Part shown: positions 34,541 to 43,234 of the stretch, in pieces
How the letters are laid out: every line of letters starts with the position of its first letter
Numbering within the stretch: the stretch's first letter is position 1
Assembly (NCBI GenBank): GCA_030145195.1
Contig: JAQYVY010000010.1
Span: 1 to 64,000 of the forward strand
Direction: 5' to 3'
Length of the DNA stretch: 64,000 nucleotides
DNA from: Desulfuromonadales bacterium
Lineage (GTDB): Bacteria > Desulfobacterota > Desulfuromonadia > Desulfuromonadales > BM103
Program-made: the position numbers and the translations under genes
Notes under the pieces: generated by a model
Told to the model about the DNA's origin: nothing
What the model saw: the letters and a program-made list of their open reading frames with translations, nothing else
Databases searched by the model: none

Positions 34541-35445
34541 GCCGACCCATAACGCACGAACTTGCGTAATGCGAACAGGCTGCCAAGTAAACCAATAAGA
34601 CCGCCACAGGCAATTAAAAACAGCTGCCAGGTTGAAGGCAGGAAATGAATAGTATCGATACCGGTAATCAGCAACAGGCTGCCGAGACTTTCTTGAAGGA
34701 TGAGTTCAAAGACCAGGAAACTCAGCCCCAAGGCTGTCAGCCCTCCAATAACCCCCTGCAGGGTCCCTTCAATCAGATAAGGCAGTTTGATGAAAAGAGA
34801 GGTGCCGCCGACCATCGCCATGGCTTCGAGTTCATCCTGGCGGGCATAGAGCGTCAGTTTGATAGTATTAGAGACAATCACCAGCGCCGCAAAGACCAGA
34901 AAGCCACCAAGCGCTGACCCGGAAATCCTGAGTAACAGCAGAAAAGCCTCCAGCTTTTCAAGCCAACCCTGGCCATACTGCAAATCATCGAAGCGGCTAT
35001 CCCGACGTAAGCGTTCAACCAAACCGGTTACGGTCACCTCACTCAGATGATCCTCTGCGAGAGAAATCTCCAAAGAAGCGGGCAGGACTTCCACCCCCAA
35101 GCCCTCGACCAAGTCTGCGTCGTCGCCCAACCGTTTGCGAAACCGTTCGAAGGCCTGCGCGCGGGAGACGAAAGTAACGCTACCCACCTCAGGGTAAGCC
35201 TCTATTTCTTTAACCCAGCGTTTAAGCTTGGCCTCTTCAGGGACCTCATCGAGGTAAGCGACGATTGCCAGGTTTTCACCCCAGGATGCCGTCAATTGCT
35301 GAACATTCAACACCGCAATGGCAAAAAAAGCCAGCAACGCCAGAGCGACAGCAACGGTACCAACAGCCGCCAGACTCAAGACCGGGCTTTGCCGCATATT
35401 GCGAAATGCGCGTTTGAAAAAATATCCGATTCGCAAGGCTGTCAA
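34537..35445 (-). CDS. ftsX: Cell division ABC transporter permease FtsX
   Basis: This is a 302-residue membrane protein. The first helix is at 19-45, a periplasmic domain at about 48-165, and three C-terminal helices follow (FLVFAALVIVSNTIKLTLYARQDELEAM is the FtsX signature). The start is a TTG at 35445 with GGAG 4 bases before it; an in-frame stop lies just upstream, so no ATG is available before residue 17. With FtsE it transmits ATP hydrolysis to EnvC in the periplasm during division. Confidence 0.92.
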   Translation of the reverse strand: MTALRIGYFFKRAFRNMRQSPVLSLAAVGTVAVALALLAFFAIAVLNVQQLTASWGENLAIVAYLDEVPEEAKLKRWVKEIEAYPEVGSVTFVSRAQAFERFRKRLGDDADLVEGLGVEVLPASLEISLAEDHLSEVTVTGLVERLRRDSRFDDLQYGQGWLEKLEAFLLLLRISGSALGGFLVFAALVIVSNTIKLTLYARQDELEAMAMVGGTSLFIKLPYLIEGTLQGVIGGLTALGLSFLVFELILQESLGSLLLITGIDTIHFLPSTWQLFLIACGGLIGLLGSLFALRKFVRYGSA

Positions 35446-35493
35446 TACTCCGGGTTACGTCATGGTTTAGGTGGTGGCGATCAAAACAAGGGT

Positions 35494-35613
35494 TAGCCAC
35501 GAAGGCACAAAGTCACGGAGACGATCTAAATATTCTCAAACCAACCTCAGGAAAGTGTGTGGTCTGTCATGCTGAAAAAACCTTCGCTTGGCGTCTTTAT
35601 GTACTCGTGGCTA
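35494..35613. repeat. 120-bp imperfect palindrome between ftsE and ftsX
   Basis: TAGCCACGA (35494-35502) and TCGTGGCTA (35605-35613) bracket the segment; AGACG (35519-35523) pairs with CGTCT (35592-35596) inside. The sequence CACGAAGGCACAAAG is of a type that recurs in many bacterial genomes. ftsE and ftsX usually overlap or abut, so this looks like an insertion. Confidence 0.6.
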
Positions 35614-35646
35614 GCAGAAAATGTTCTTTTGATGGTCGGTCTATTT

Positions 35647-36339
35647 TCACATGGAATCTGCGAAACCATCCACCAAAGGTAAATCATCGGTCGCAATTTG
35701 CCCGGCTTCAAGAGTAATCACCCGCCGTGGAAACTGATGAATCAGGCCACGATCGTGAGTCGCCATCAAAATTGTCGTGCCGCGGGCATTCGCACCTTTG
35801 AACAGCTCCATAATATCGAGTGTCACTTCTGGATCAAGATTTCCGGTCGGCTCATCTGCCAGCAAGACCAGCGGATCGACAACCAAGGCACGAGCCACAG
35901 CAACACGTTGCTGTTCACCGCCGGAAAGTTGTAGCGGATAATGATTAAGTCTGTGCTCCAGGCCGACATTCTTGAGTGTCTGATAAACTTTCTTGCTGAT
36001 TTCAAACCGCTTACGGCCCTGCACCTCCAACGGGAAAGAAACATTCTCGTAAACCGTCCGGCGAGTCAAGAGCTTGAAATCCTGGAAGACAATCCCCAGG
36101 TTGCGGCGCAGCAAGGGAATACGTGAGGAACCGAAACGGGTGATATTACGACCATTGACCAGGATCTGACCACGCGTCGGGCGCTCGGCACAATAAAGCA
36201 ATTTGAGCAAGGTTGACTTGCCAGCGCCAGAAGGACCGGTCAGATAAACAAACTCTCCCTTGGCGACCTTGAGGTTGATATCGCTGAGAGCATTCAGGTC
36301 ACGCTGGTATGCTTTTGAGACGTTAAAGAACTGAACCAT
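35647..36339 (-). CDS. ftsE: Cell division ATP-binding protein FtsE
   Basis: This 230-residue ABC ATPase has Walker A GPSGAGKSTLLK (35-46), the Q-loop region VFQDFKLL, the signature LSGGEQQRVAVARAL, Walker B VLLADEPTGNLD and the switch His in MATHDRGL. FtsE-specific features include the short length and FQDFKLLTRRTVYENV. It is separated from ftsX by 201 bases (see the repeat). Confidence 0.96.
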   Translation of the reverse strand: MVQFFNVSKAYQRDLNALSDINLKVAKGEFVYLTGPSGAGKSTLLKLLYCAERPTRGQILVNGRNITRFGSSRIPLLRRNLGIVFQDFKLLTRRTVYENVSFPLEVQGRKRFEISKKVYQTLKNVGLEHRLNHYPLQLSGGEQQRVAVARALVVDPLVLLADEPTGNLDPEVTLDIMELFKGANARGTTILMATHDRGLIHQFPRRVITLEAGQIATDDLPLVDGFADSM

Positions 36340-36428
36340 TATGAGTTTTTACCAGGACCTTGTTGACGAACAAATTAGCGTTACAGATCAAATAGAGGCG
36401 ACAACTTTTCAAAGCAATTATTAATGCC

Positions 36429-36498
36429 GAGACGCTGAGGCACGCTGGACAACAATGATATCAGAGTTATCAACTTTGCTTTGCGCCCGCTGCGTCTC
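36429..36498. repeat. Inverted repeat between the pseudopilin genes and ftsE
   Basis: GAGACGC (36429-36435) and GCGTCTC (36492-36498) with related GAGGCACGC and CGCGTC beside them. It lies in the 200-base gap at the end of the secretion operon, otherwise without features. It may be another dispersed repeat or a weak terminator. Confidence 0.45.
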
Positions 36499-36540
36499 CG
36501 CGTCAAAACTTAGGTTTGCGCATAGAGCCGAAAGAGCTTG

Positions 36541-36951
36541 TTACCAATCTCGATACGGAGTTCCATTCAGGCCCATCAGATCACTGCCGCTGTGAACATC
36601 TTCCAGTCCACCTTCAGCCATTTCCCCTTCAAGGGTCGGCGTCGGTGCGGTCTCTTCCCAGGTATCAACGGCTTGGGTAAATGGATCACGCGGGATATCA
36701 CGCAAATATTTGCCATCAACCAACGCGTCTAAAGAGTCTGGATAGCGGATATTGTCGGCAAAATAGGCATCGATCGCCCGACGCATCTGGTAAAGGTCTT
36801 CCATCAGGACCGCTTCACGGGCTTTGATCAGATTGCGCTGGTAACTCGGCACCGCGATACTGGCAAGAATACCGATGATACTCATGACAATTAACAGTTC
36901 GATCAGGGTGAACCCCCGCTGTTTTGCCAATTTTTTATTACGAACCATCAT
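36541..36951 (-). CDS. Type II secretion pseudopilin (OxpG/PulG-like), second of two
   Basis: The product is 136 residues from the ATG at 36951 (MMVRNKK). Prepilin cleavage is at RG/FTLIELLIVMSIIGILASIA with Glu at position 5 of the mature form. A GspG-type body ends with YLRDIPRDPF, then a LNGTPYRDW tail. The pair of pseudopilins closes the secretion operon. In Geobacter sulfurreducens a similar pseudopilin, OxpG, is needed for secretion that supports Fe/Mn oxide reduction. Confidence 0.9.
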   Translation of the reverse strand: MMVRNKKLAKQRGFTLIELLIVMSIIGILASIAVPSYQRNLIKAREAVLMEDLYQMRRAIDAYFADNIRYPDSLDALVDGKYLRDIPRDPFTQAVDTWEETAPTPTLEGEMAEGGLEDVHSGSDLMGLNGTPYRDW

Positions 36952-36956
36952 TTGAT

Positions 36957-37454
36957 TCACCAAGTGTTGTAGAGCGTTCCATCCAAGGCCGTCTTCGTGC
37001 TCTGAGAGTAAACGTCATAAATGTCGTCACCGCTGTAAAAGGTCGTGTCTGGGTCATCCTTGTATGAACGCATCCCCCAACCTTCATCATACTCATCGAA
37101 AGGATCCCGCGGGATACGCCGCAGATATTTGCGCTTATAGGGATAAAGCCCTTTCCAGTCATCTCCTTCAACCAGTATCTCTAGTTCCTCCGGGTACCCG
37201 GTCTCATCAATGGCTGTGATGATCTTCTTTTCTTCAACGGCTTTGTCAAAATCCGCCTTGTAAGCGTCTATAGCCGTACGAATATCACGCAAAGAACGAC
37301 GGAGTTCAATTTCCTTTCCGCGTCTGGCCGCCACTTCGGACATTGGCACTATTGCCGAGGCAAGCACCGCGAGAATGGCCATAGCCAGGACCATCTCCAA
37401 CAGCGTCAGGCCACGCTGGCCACTGCGGCCCAATATGCGCTGCGAAAGATTCAA
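36957..37454 (-). CDS. Type II secretion pseudopilin (PulG-like), first of two
   Basis: This is a 165-residue protein. The cleavage site is RG/LTLLEMVLAMAILAVLASAIVP with Glu at mature position 5. The later KYLRRIPRDPFDEYDEGW matches the calcium-binding loop region of GspG-type major pseudopilins. It starts within the last codon region of the secretin gene (4-base overlap). It probably forms the piston-like filament. Confidence 0.9.
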   Translation of the reverse strand: MNLSQRILGRSGQRGLTLLEMVLAMAILAVLASAIVPMSEVAARRGKEIELRRSLRDIRTAIDAYKADFDKAVEEKKIITAIDETGYPEELEILVEGDDWKGLYPYKRKYLRRIPRDPFDEYDEGWGMRSYKDDPDTTFYSGDDIYDVYSQSTKTALDGTLYNTW

Positions 37455-40372
37455 CGGACTTCTATCGTAGCCGCCCCAGGCGTAACCTGAAGGCGGGTCC
37501 CTTCGGGACTGCGGAAATTGACCCGATTGATTTCGATTTTAGTTTCTCCGGCTGATTTCGGCTTGAAATTCAAATTGAACAAGACTCCCGACCCCGAGGC
37601 GCCGGTGCCGCCAGTGCCCTGTTTATAGCCAACAATCACCTGCCCGGTGGTCCGATTCGGGCTACTGGAAAAAACGGTCGTCTGACCATCCTGTTTGAGA
37701 AAAGACCCTTCATTGATACTGACAAGTTCCAGCATCGCCGGATCGTAGTTGACAAAGAGCGGAGCACTGTACAATTTTTCGACGTCCCGAACCTCTACCG
37801 CAAAGGTGAATTCCTTACCGGTGTCCGCCCATTCCAGACCTGAGAACACCAGCGAAGGCGTCTTTTCCTTGGGCATTTCCAGAACCATCGGGGCACCGAC
37901 TTCTACAAGGTCCGTAAGTTCCTCCGTGGTGACAGTTTCTGCTTCGGCAATGGCCTGAACGTCAGGTGGCACGGCCTCTTCTGCAACGGCAGTGTCTTCG
38001 ACAACAGCAGTGTCTTCGACAACAGCAGTGTCTTCGACAACAGCAGCCTCTTCGACAACAGCAGCCTCTTCGACAACAGCAGTCTCTTCGACAACAGCAG
38101 CCTCTTCGACAACAGCAGTCTCTTCGACAACAGCAGTCTCTTCGACAACAGCAGCCTCTTCGACAACAGCAGTCTCTTCGACAACAGCAGTCTCTTCGAC
38201 AACAGCAGGCTCTTCTGCAACGGCAGGCTCTTCGGCAACGGCAGGCTCTTCGGCAACGGCAGGCTCTTCGGCAACGGCAGGCTCTTCCGCAACGGCAGGC
38301 TCTTCTGCAACAACAGTCTCTTCGACAACGGCCAGCACATCAGGAGGAATCAAGTTTTCTGTAACCGCCTCAGGGGTCTGCTCTGGCGGCACCTCTTCGG
38401 GCAAAGCCTCCATCGGCACAGACATATCAACCGGCTGCATGGCGCTGCTCGCCAAAACTTTCTCAGGGATATCAAGTTCAGGCACTGCTGTTTCTGGCGG
38501 AGCGACTACCACCTTCTTCACCGCTGGCGCAGCCAGCGGTTTGGTGGCTTCAACTTCGCTCATAAAGGGTTTGGCAAAAGCACCGAAGTTTGGGCCGTTC
38601 TTGAGGTTATCTTCACCACCGGACCAGATGGTTGCGACATCCGCTTCCGGAACATCGACCTGTTTGATAATATAAGGTGTGATCGAAAGCAGGATTTCAC
38701 GTTTTAAATCCTTGTCATCGTAATTGGTAAACAGCCTTCCCAGTAACGGGATGGAACCAAGGAAGGGAAATGTTTTACGACTTGAGGTGTCCTGCTGTTC
38801 AAAGAGACCGCCAATAATAGTCTGAACGCCATCTTTCAGGGTCAACACCGTCTCGGCATTGGTGGTTGAAATCGTCAGAACCTTTGTTCCGCGATCAGTC
38901 GTCGATTCGTCAATCTTCTGGCTAACCTCCAGCTTCAGCTTGGTCTCGACGGAATTATCCAACTGAATATTCGGTTCAACATCGAGTTTCACCCCGACAT
39001 CCACATACTGAACACTATCGGAGTAGTTGTCACCATTTTGCGTCACCGTAATAACTGGCTCACGAGTGCCGATATGAACTTTCGCTTTTTCCTTGTTTCT
39101 CACCCTGATTTTAGGGCTGGCCAAAATTTCCGAATCAGAAAGAGTCTTGACAAAATCGAAAGTCGCTGAAGGCAGGGTATAGAAGGTTTGTAAGTTATTC
39201 ATGCTCTGAACCAAGCCCTCAGTCACCGTTCCGAGTCCAGCACTGACAATATTAGTTCCGTCCTTGGACAAACCAGCACTGGTGGAGTAATTACTCAACT
39301 TCGGGCCAAAGTTGAAATCATCGCCACTGCTAACTGCGACCAGTTCCAGATCGAAAATGACCTCGGAGTTTCCCCGATCAGCCGCCGCAAGAATCTGCTC
39401 GGCCAGACGGATAACTTCCGGAGTGTCTCTCACCACAAGAGCATTACGCTCTTCATGAACGTAAACCTTGCGCAGTTGCAGCATAGTTCGTAGCAAGTTG
39501 ACCGCTTTTTTGGCATCGATATGCGACAGGTAGAAGGTCTGAATCAGCTGATCGTCATACTGTTTATCTTTCTCGCGCGTCTGCGGATAGATAATGATTG
39601 TTCGGCTGTTAAGCACCTTCTTGTCCAAACCGTTCATTTGCATGATCAGTTCCATAGCCTGGGCAAAGTTGGCCTTTTCCAAAAACACCGTGATCGACTG
39701 ATCGCGGATATCTTCATCAAAGATGAAGTTGATGCCGCTCAACTTGGAGAGGATATCAAACACTTCCTTGATGTTGGCATCCTTGAAACTCAGGGTGATC
39801 GGTTCCTCTGAGGCAATATCGAGATCAATGCCGTCCATGGCGACAATATGTGACTCTTTGGCAAGGAGTTCTTTGAGCGCAAGCGCTCGGGCATTCCCAG
39901 CGTCGAGTTTAAGCGCCTTATCAATAGCCTTCCGCGCTAAAGTTACCTCCCGCTTCTGGTAGAAAGTTGCGCCATCCTCGGCAAACTGTTGCGCTTCGAG
40001 CAACTTTTGCAACTCATTGGCTTCCTGTTTCGCAACTTCTATACTCGGATCAAAACCACGCGCTAGGCGGTATTCAGCCAGAGCCTCGATATATTTCCCC
40101 TGGTTGGTCAAGAAACGCGCCTTCTTGACATGACTGGCAGAGGCTCGAGTCCGGGACGAAATCAGTTCAAGTTTGTATTTCTTGCTGGTCGGTTCGAGTT
40201 CAGATGCTGCAAAATATTTTTCAACGGCATGATCGTGGTTTTCTTCTGCAGAGAGCAACTCGGCCTGTTCGTAAGCCTTGCGAGCCTCGTATGAGGCACA
40301 ACCACTCAACCAGAGCAGTGCCAATAACAGAGTCAACCATCCCCAAAAATGGACCTTACTGATTCGAGCCAT
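37451..40372 (-). CDS. gspD: Secretin lipoprotein (GspD/PulQ-like) with repeat linker and C-terminal cohesin domain
   Basis: This is a 973-residue protein. The lipobox LSGC ends at residue 25. TPR-like helices follow (about 28-175). Secretin N-domains begin with ITLSFKDANIKEVFDILSKLSGINFIFD. The secretin core includes VQTIIGGLFEQQDTSS and PLLGRLFTNYDD. A Glu/Val/Ala/Thr hexapeptide linker (about 680-800) precedes a cohesin-type domain (about 835-973). It forms the outer membrane pore of the secretion system. The cohesin domain is on the mature protein's C-terminus and may bind partner proteins at the pore. Confidence 0.93.
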   Translation of the reverse strand: MARISKVHFWGWLTLLLALLWLSGCASYEARKAYEQAELLSAEENHDHAVEKYFAASELEPTSKKYKLELISSRTRASASHVKKARFLTNQGKYIEALAEYRLARGFDPSIEVAKQEANELQKLLEAQQFAEDGATFYQKREVTLARKAIDKALKLDAGNARALALKELLAKESHIVAMDGIDLDIASEEPITLSFKDANIKEVFDILSKLSGINFIFDEDIRDQSITVFLEKANFAQAMELIMQMNGLDKKVLNSRTIIIYPQTREKDKQYDDQLIQTFYLSHIDAKKAVNLLRTMLQLRKVYVHEERNALVVRDTPEVIRLAEQILAAADRGNSEVIFDLELVAVSSGDDFNFGPKLSNYSTSAGLSKDGTNIVSAGLGTVTEGLVQSMNNLQTFYTLPSATFDFVKTLSDSEILASPKIRVRNKEKAKVHIGTREPVITVTQNGDNYSDSVQYVDVGVKLDVEPNIQLDNSVETKLKLEVSQKIDESTTDRGTKVLTISTTNAETVLTLKDGVQTIIGGLFEQQDTSSRKTFPFLGSIPLLGRLFTNYDDKDLKREILLSITPYIIKQVDVPEADVATIWSGGEDNLKNGPNFGAFAKPFMSEVEATKPLAAPAVKKVVVAPPETAVPELDIPEKVLASSAMQPVDMSVPMEALPEEVPPEQTPEAVTENLIPPDVLAVVEETVVAEEPAVAEEPAVAEEPAVAEEPAVAEEPAVAEEPAVVEETAVVEETAVVEEAAVVEETAVVEETAVVEEAAVVEETAVVEEAAVVEEAAVVEDTAVVEDTAVVEDTAVAEEAVPPDVQAIAEAETVTTEELTDLVEVGAPMVLEMPKEKTPSLVFSGLEWADTGKEFTFAVEVRDVEKLYSAPLFVNYDPAMLELVSINEGSFLKQDGQTTVFSSSPNRTTGQVIVGYKQGTGGTGASGSGVLFNLNFKPKSAGETKIEINRVNFRSPEGTRLQVTPGAATIEVR
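37976..38331. repeat. 18-bp coding tandem repeat inside the secretin gene
   Basis: About 20 copies of an 18-bp unit (plus-strand form TCTTCGACAACAGCAGTC and variants) encode EETAVV, EEAAVV, EDTAVV or EEPAVA hexapeptides. The unit length is a multiple of three, so copy changes keep the frame. Three sub-types are grouped in blocks, a sign of recent local expansion. Confidence 0.93.
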
Positions 40373-41192
40373 CGACGTCTCCCTTTAAATCATCCCCGGT
40401 CTCGGGAGAATCAAGTTCCTGATCCTCTGCGGGGTTATCTTCTTCATTCGTTTCATTGGCCTTCACTTCAAGCTCCTGAGGCGGAACCGGCCTGATCATT
40501 CTACGGGTCGGCACAAAGGTCCGAGGCCGACGGGTGTTCGGTGTTGCCGGTGAGACCTGTGACTGAACCGGTTTGGCCTGTGACTGTACTGGGGCACTGA
40601 TCGTCGCGCTAAGTTTTTGCTGCTCAATCAAAGGAATCTCGACCAGCGCATCCTGACCTGCCTGACGAACCTTCAGCAGATTACCATCAATTTCGGCAAC
40701 CTCAAATTCGTTCTCGGCACCAAAACTTTCGCCACGCTTGACGATGTAGAGTTCTCCGCCACTAGAGAGAAAGACCGTCTTTTCTCCAGATTTCTCCAAA
40801 AACCCCAGGAAAGTAAATTGCCCCAGCGCGCGCTGCATGACCTCGATAGGCGTCGGTGGTAGTAGAACCACAGGTGCAACTAGCTCAGGTTCCGGCAACA
40901 CTGGCGGTGGTGCTATAGTCACCGGAGGTGGTGGCAGACGGCGCTGTTTAAAGCGAAAGATATCACGTTCGGCACCAGGAAAAGGTTCTGGCTCAGAATT
41001 CAACAAATCAAGGTGCACCCGACCTTCGCCACTCTCGGCAACGGGTTGTTTCGTCACCTTAACCTTACTGGCAGCTTTAACAACAGCCCGCGGAGGTGCC
41101 TTCTGTTGCCGTGGAGTCGCATAAAAGGCATACAGCAGACAAAGCGCCAGAATCCCCAGTAGGGCCGCAAGAATCAATCGTTTACGGTTCAT
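40356..41192 (-). CDS. Inner membrane secretion component, PilP/GspC-like
   Basis: This is a 278-residue protein with a single N-terminal helix (5-24), Pro-rich linkers (PPPPVTIAPPPVLPEPE) and a small beta domain (about 125-195, LGQFTFLGFLEKSGEKTVFLSSGGELYIVKRGE), followed by a charged disordered tail. Position between PilO-like and secretin genes and this layout match PilP/GspC proteins, which link the inner membrane platform to the secretin. Sequence similarity is modest. Confidence 0.72.
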   Translation of the reverse strand: MNRKRLILAALLGILALCLLYAFYATPRQQKAPPRAVVKAASKVKVTKQPVAESGEGRVHLDLLNSEPEPFPGAERDIFRFKQRRLPPPPVTIAPPPVLPEPELVAPVVLLPPTPIEVMQRALGQFTFLGFLEKSGEKTVFLSSGGELYIVKRGESFGAENEFEVAEIDGNLLKVRQAGQDALVEIPLIEQQKLSATISAPVQSQAKPVQSQVSPATPNTRRPRTFVPTRRMIRPVPPQELEVKANETNEEDNPAEDQELDSPETGDDLKGDVDGSNQ

Positions 41193-41761
41193 GATGCGAC
41201 CCGTTCCGGACGGAAATAGGTTGCCAGCTGCAAGCGCAGACTGACGCTACCTTGATCCGCGCTCTGCAGGGAAATTGTGCTGATTGTTATCAGACGCGTT
41301 GACTGCTCCAGGGAATGAATGAATCTCTTGATCTGGGCATAATCTCCGGCCAGGTTAAAACTCAGGCCAAAGCGTAACAGGTCGACCTCTTTGACTCGCT
41401 CCGAATTATAACTGATTTGGGTCAAGGCCAACCCGGCCCGACTGGAAAGAAGCACCAACTCCTCAATCAGAGCGGTAAAATCCTGATACTCAGGAATCGC
41501 CTCCTGGAACCCGGCCAGGTCCTTCTGGGCCAGAACAAAGAGATGTTCTGGTGTTTTGGAAATGCCTTCCTGATTACGCAGAATCTGTCTGACTTCACTT
41601 TGCCGACGAATAAACAGATTCTCCTGTTCGACGACCTGAGGCACAAGCAACTGTTCCAAGGCACCATAGAGCATCAGATTCAACACGACCAGCACACCCA
41701 AAACAATCAACGTGCCGCGGTGTGCTTTCCAGAATTGTCCCAACAGTACTTTCGACAGCAT
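41189..41761 (-). CDS. PilO/GspM-like secretion protein
   Basis: This is a 190-residue protein. One helix near the start (18-38) is followed by a coiled coil and a ferredoxin-like domain with the family sequence DFTALIEELVLLSSRAGLALTQI and GDYAQIKRFIHSLEQSTRLI. These patterns are typical of PilO. It probably pairs with the PilN-like protein in the inner membrane platform. Its start overlaps the PilN-like stop by one base. Confidence 0.85.
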   Translation of the reverse strand: MLSKVLLGQFWKAHRGTLIVLGVLVVLNLMLYGALEQLLVPQVVEQENLFIRRQSEVRQILRNQEGISKTPEHLFVLAQKDLAGFQEAIPEYQDFTALIEELVLLSSRAGLALTQISYNSERVKEVDLLRFGLSFNLAGDYAQIKRFIHSLEQSTRLITISTISLQSADQGSVSLRLQLATYFRPERVAS

Positions 41762-42318
41762 CAGAAGGCCTCCCTGATTTCGAGGGAGAAACTGACCGAG
41801 CTTTGGCTTGGGCCGCTGGGTTGTTTGGTTTCTGTTTCGTTGTGTCGACTCAGATATGCCTGGCTAAAATCCTCTGAGACCAGAAGATTATCCAGAAAAG
41901 CGGTCATGGCCGGAACATCGCGGGCAACAGCAGTCAACTGCAAAGAACGACCCTGAAAATTCGGTTGCACGTTAAGAACACTGACATCATTTGGCAAAAG
42001 TTCTTCTAAACGGGTCAGCAGTGCGGTCCAGTGAAATTGGTCGGCAGCGATGATATCGTTGGTTGCGGCAACTTCCACCATCGTCTCGGCGTAACTTTTC
42101 GTACTATAATCCTCGGGGATGCCCTTGATGCCAGACAACTGCGCATTTAATTCGAGAAACCGACTCTCGAGCAGACTCAATTCACGATAATTCTGATAAC
42201 CGTAATAACTATTGATCGCCAGCAACAACAGTAAAAAGCCGCACGCAACGAGCAGCCAGAGGCGAATGTCCTTCCGGTTCAGATAAGGTTTACTGGCGAG
42301 ATTAAGTCGGATTTCCAT
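41761..42318 (-). CDS. PilN-like secretion protein
   Basis: This is a 185-residue protein. The N-terminal MEIRLNLASKPYLNRK is the PilN motif that docks into PilM (consensus INLLP/NLA). A helix (21-41) and a periplasmic ferredoxin-like domain (WTALLTRLEELLPNDVSVLNV) follow. It lies between the pilM- and pilO-like genes. Together these three proteins form the platform connecting the cytoplasmic ATPase to the periplasm. Confidence 0.87.
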   Translation of the reverse strand: MEIRLNLASKPYLNRKDIRLWLLVACGFLLLLLAINSYYGYQNYRELSLLESRFLELNAQLSGIKGIPEDYSTKSYAETMVEVAATNDIIAADQFHWTALLTRLEELLPNDVSVLNVQPNFQGRSLQLTAVARDVPAMTAFLDNLLVSEDFSQAYLSRHNETETKQPSGPSQSSVSFSLEIREAF

Positions 42319-42325
42319 ATTCTCT

Positions 42326-43234
42326 TCACATCATGCGTTCTGCCGCACCAAGGGCGGCAATGACAGATCCGACAGGCTCAAGCCCACCGGTTTTCCCTTC
42401 CCCACTGAACCTTCGCAACGACGGATCCAGACATTTGACTTCACGCTCAAAAGCGGCGACAAGCAATTTATCGACATCGTCAACTAAACCCGGATCAACA
42501 TGCGCAAAGATAGCACAGCGCTTCATCGCCGGGAAAGTCCCGTAAGCGTCAACCAGGGTTCGATTGATCTCACGAAAAGCACTTTGCGGATCAGGTTTAA
42601 TCTCTCTGACCCGTTGATAACAGAGGTTGCCGTCGAGAACATATTGGATGCTCAACAGGCCATTTTCCAAGCCGACCAGAATAAACTCATCGCCTAAATT
42701 AAGGCGGGGTCGATAATAGTTATAAAGATTCAGCGAGTGGAAGTCGACTTGCAAAGCATGGCGATCAGCTTCATTAACCAGATCTTCATACTGTTCAAGA
42801 ACCGACCGGGCAATCGCCGCAACGATACAGCGTTGGTGTCCATCCTCTTTCTTTTCTATCACCTGGTAATCAAGATGAACCTCGGCCGGTGCTACGGGCA
42901 GATTGGCCTTGAGTCGCCACTTCAGAATTTCGATGCCTTCAGCTTTCGACTTGAAGGGTGCATCCACTTCGGTAAGGTAAATTTTCCCGGCGCGATCCGG
43001 CAAACTCAGAGCGATCCGCTCCTCCGACCCGGCCAAAGCATCAACCCCGCGCCGCAAGCCCTCAACAAAACGCCTGGCGTCTCGAATATTCGGTTTCTGG
43101 CTGGAGAGTTCAATAACGCCTTCCAGGCTCTCGAAACGCAGCCCAACCAAACGATTGCTTGGCCGATTATGTTGCAGCGCCGCCAGATAGAGACCCGCAG
43201 GCTGAATGTCGACTCCGATAAAAATCCGGCTCAT
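42326..43234 (-). CDS. PilM-like (GspL cytoplasmic) actin-fold protein
   Basis: This is a 302-residue protein with the actin-like fold start FIGVDIQPAGLYLAAL and the middle segment EGIEILKWRLKANLPVAPAEVHLDYQVIE, which is typical of PilM. A phosphate-binding pattern is visible but degenerate. It has no membrane helix and should sit on the cytosolic face. It overlaps gspE by 4 bases and is followed by the pilN-like gene after 7 bases. Confidence 0.87.
   Translation of the reverse strand: MSRIFIGVDIQPAGLYLAALQHNRPSNRLVGLRFESLEGVIELSSQKPNIRDARRFVEGLRRGVDALAGSEERIALSLPDRAGKIYLTEVDAPFKSKAEGIEILKWRLKANLPVAPAEVHLDYQVIEKKEDGHQRCIVAAIARSVLEQYEDLVNEADRHALQVDFHSLNLYNYYRPRLNLGDEFILVGLENGLLSIQYVLDGNLCYQRVREIKPDPQSAFREINRTLVDAYGTFPAMKRCAIFAHVDPGLVDDVDKLLVAAFEREVKCLDPSLRRFSGEGKTGGLEPVGSVIAALGAAERMM

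Noticed and set aside
37976-38331. Possible CRISPR-like array
   Set aside because: The units are contiguous 18-bp repeats without unique spacers and encode hexapeptides in the secretin.
37966-38675. Long open frames on the plus strand and in a second minus frame across the repeat tract
   Set aside because: They arise because the 18-bp repeat has no stop codon in several frames. The products are low-complexity (RQQQ-, STTA- or LLLSKR-type) and the secretin frame explains the region.
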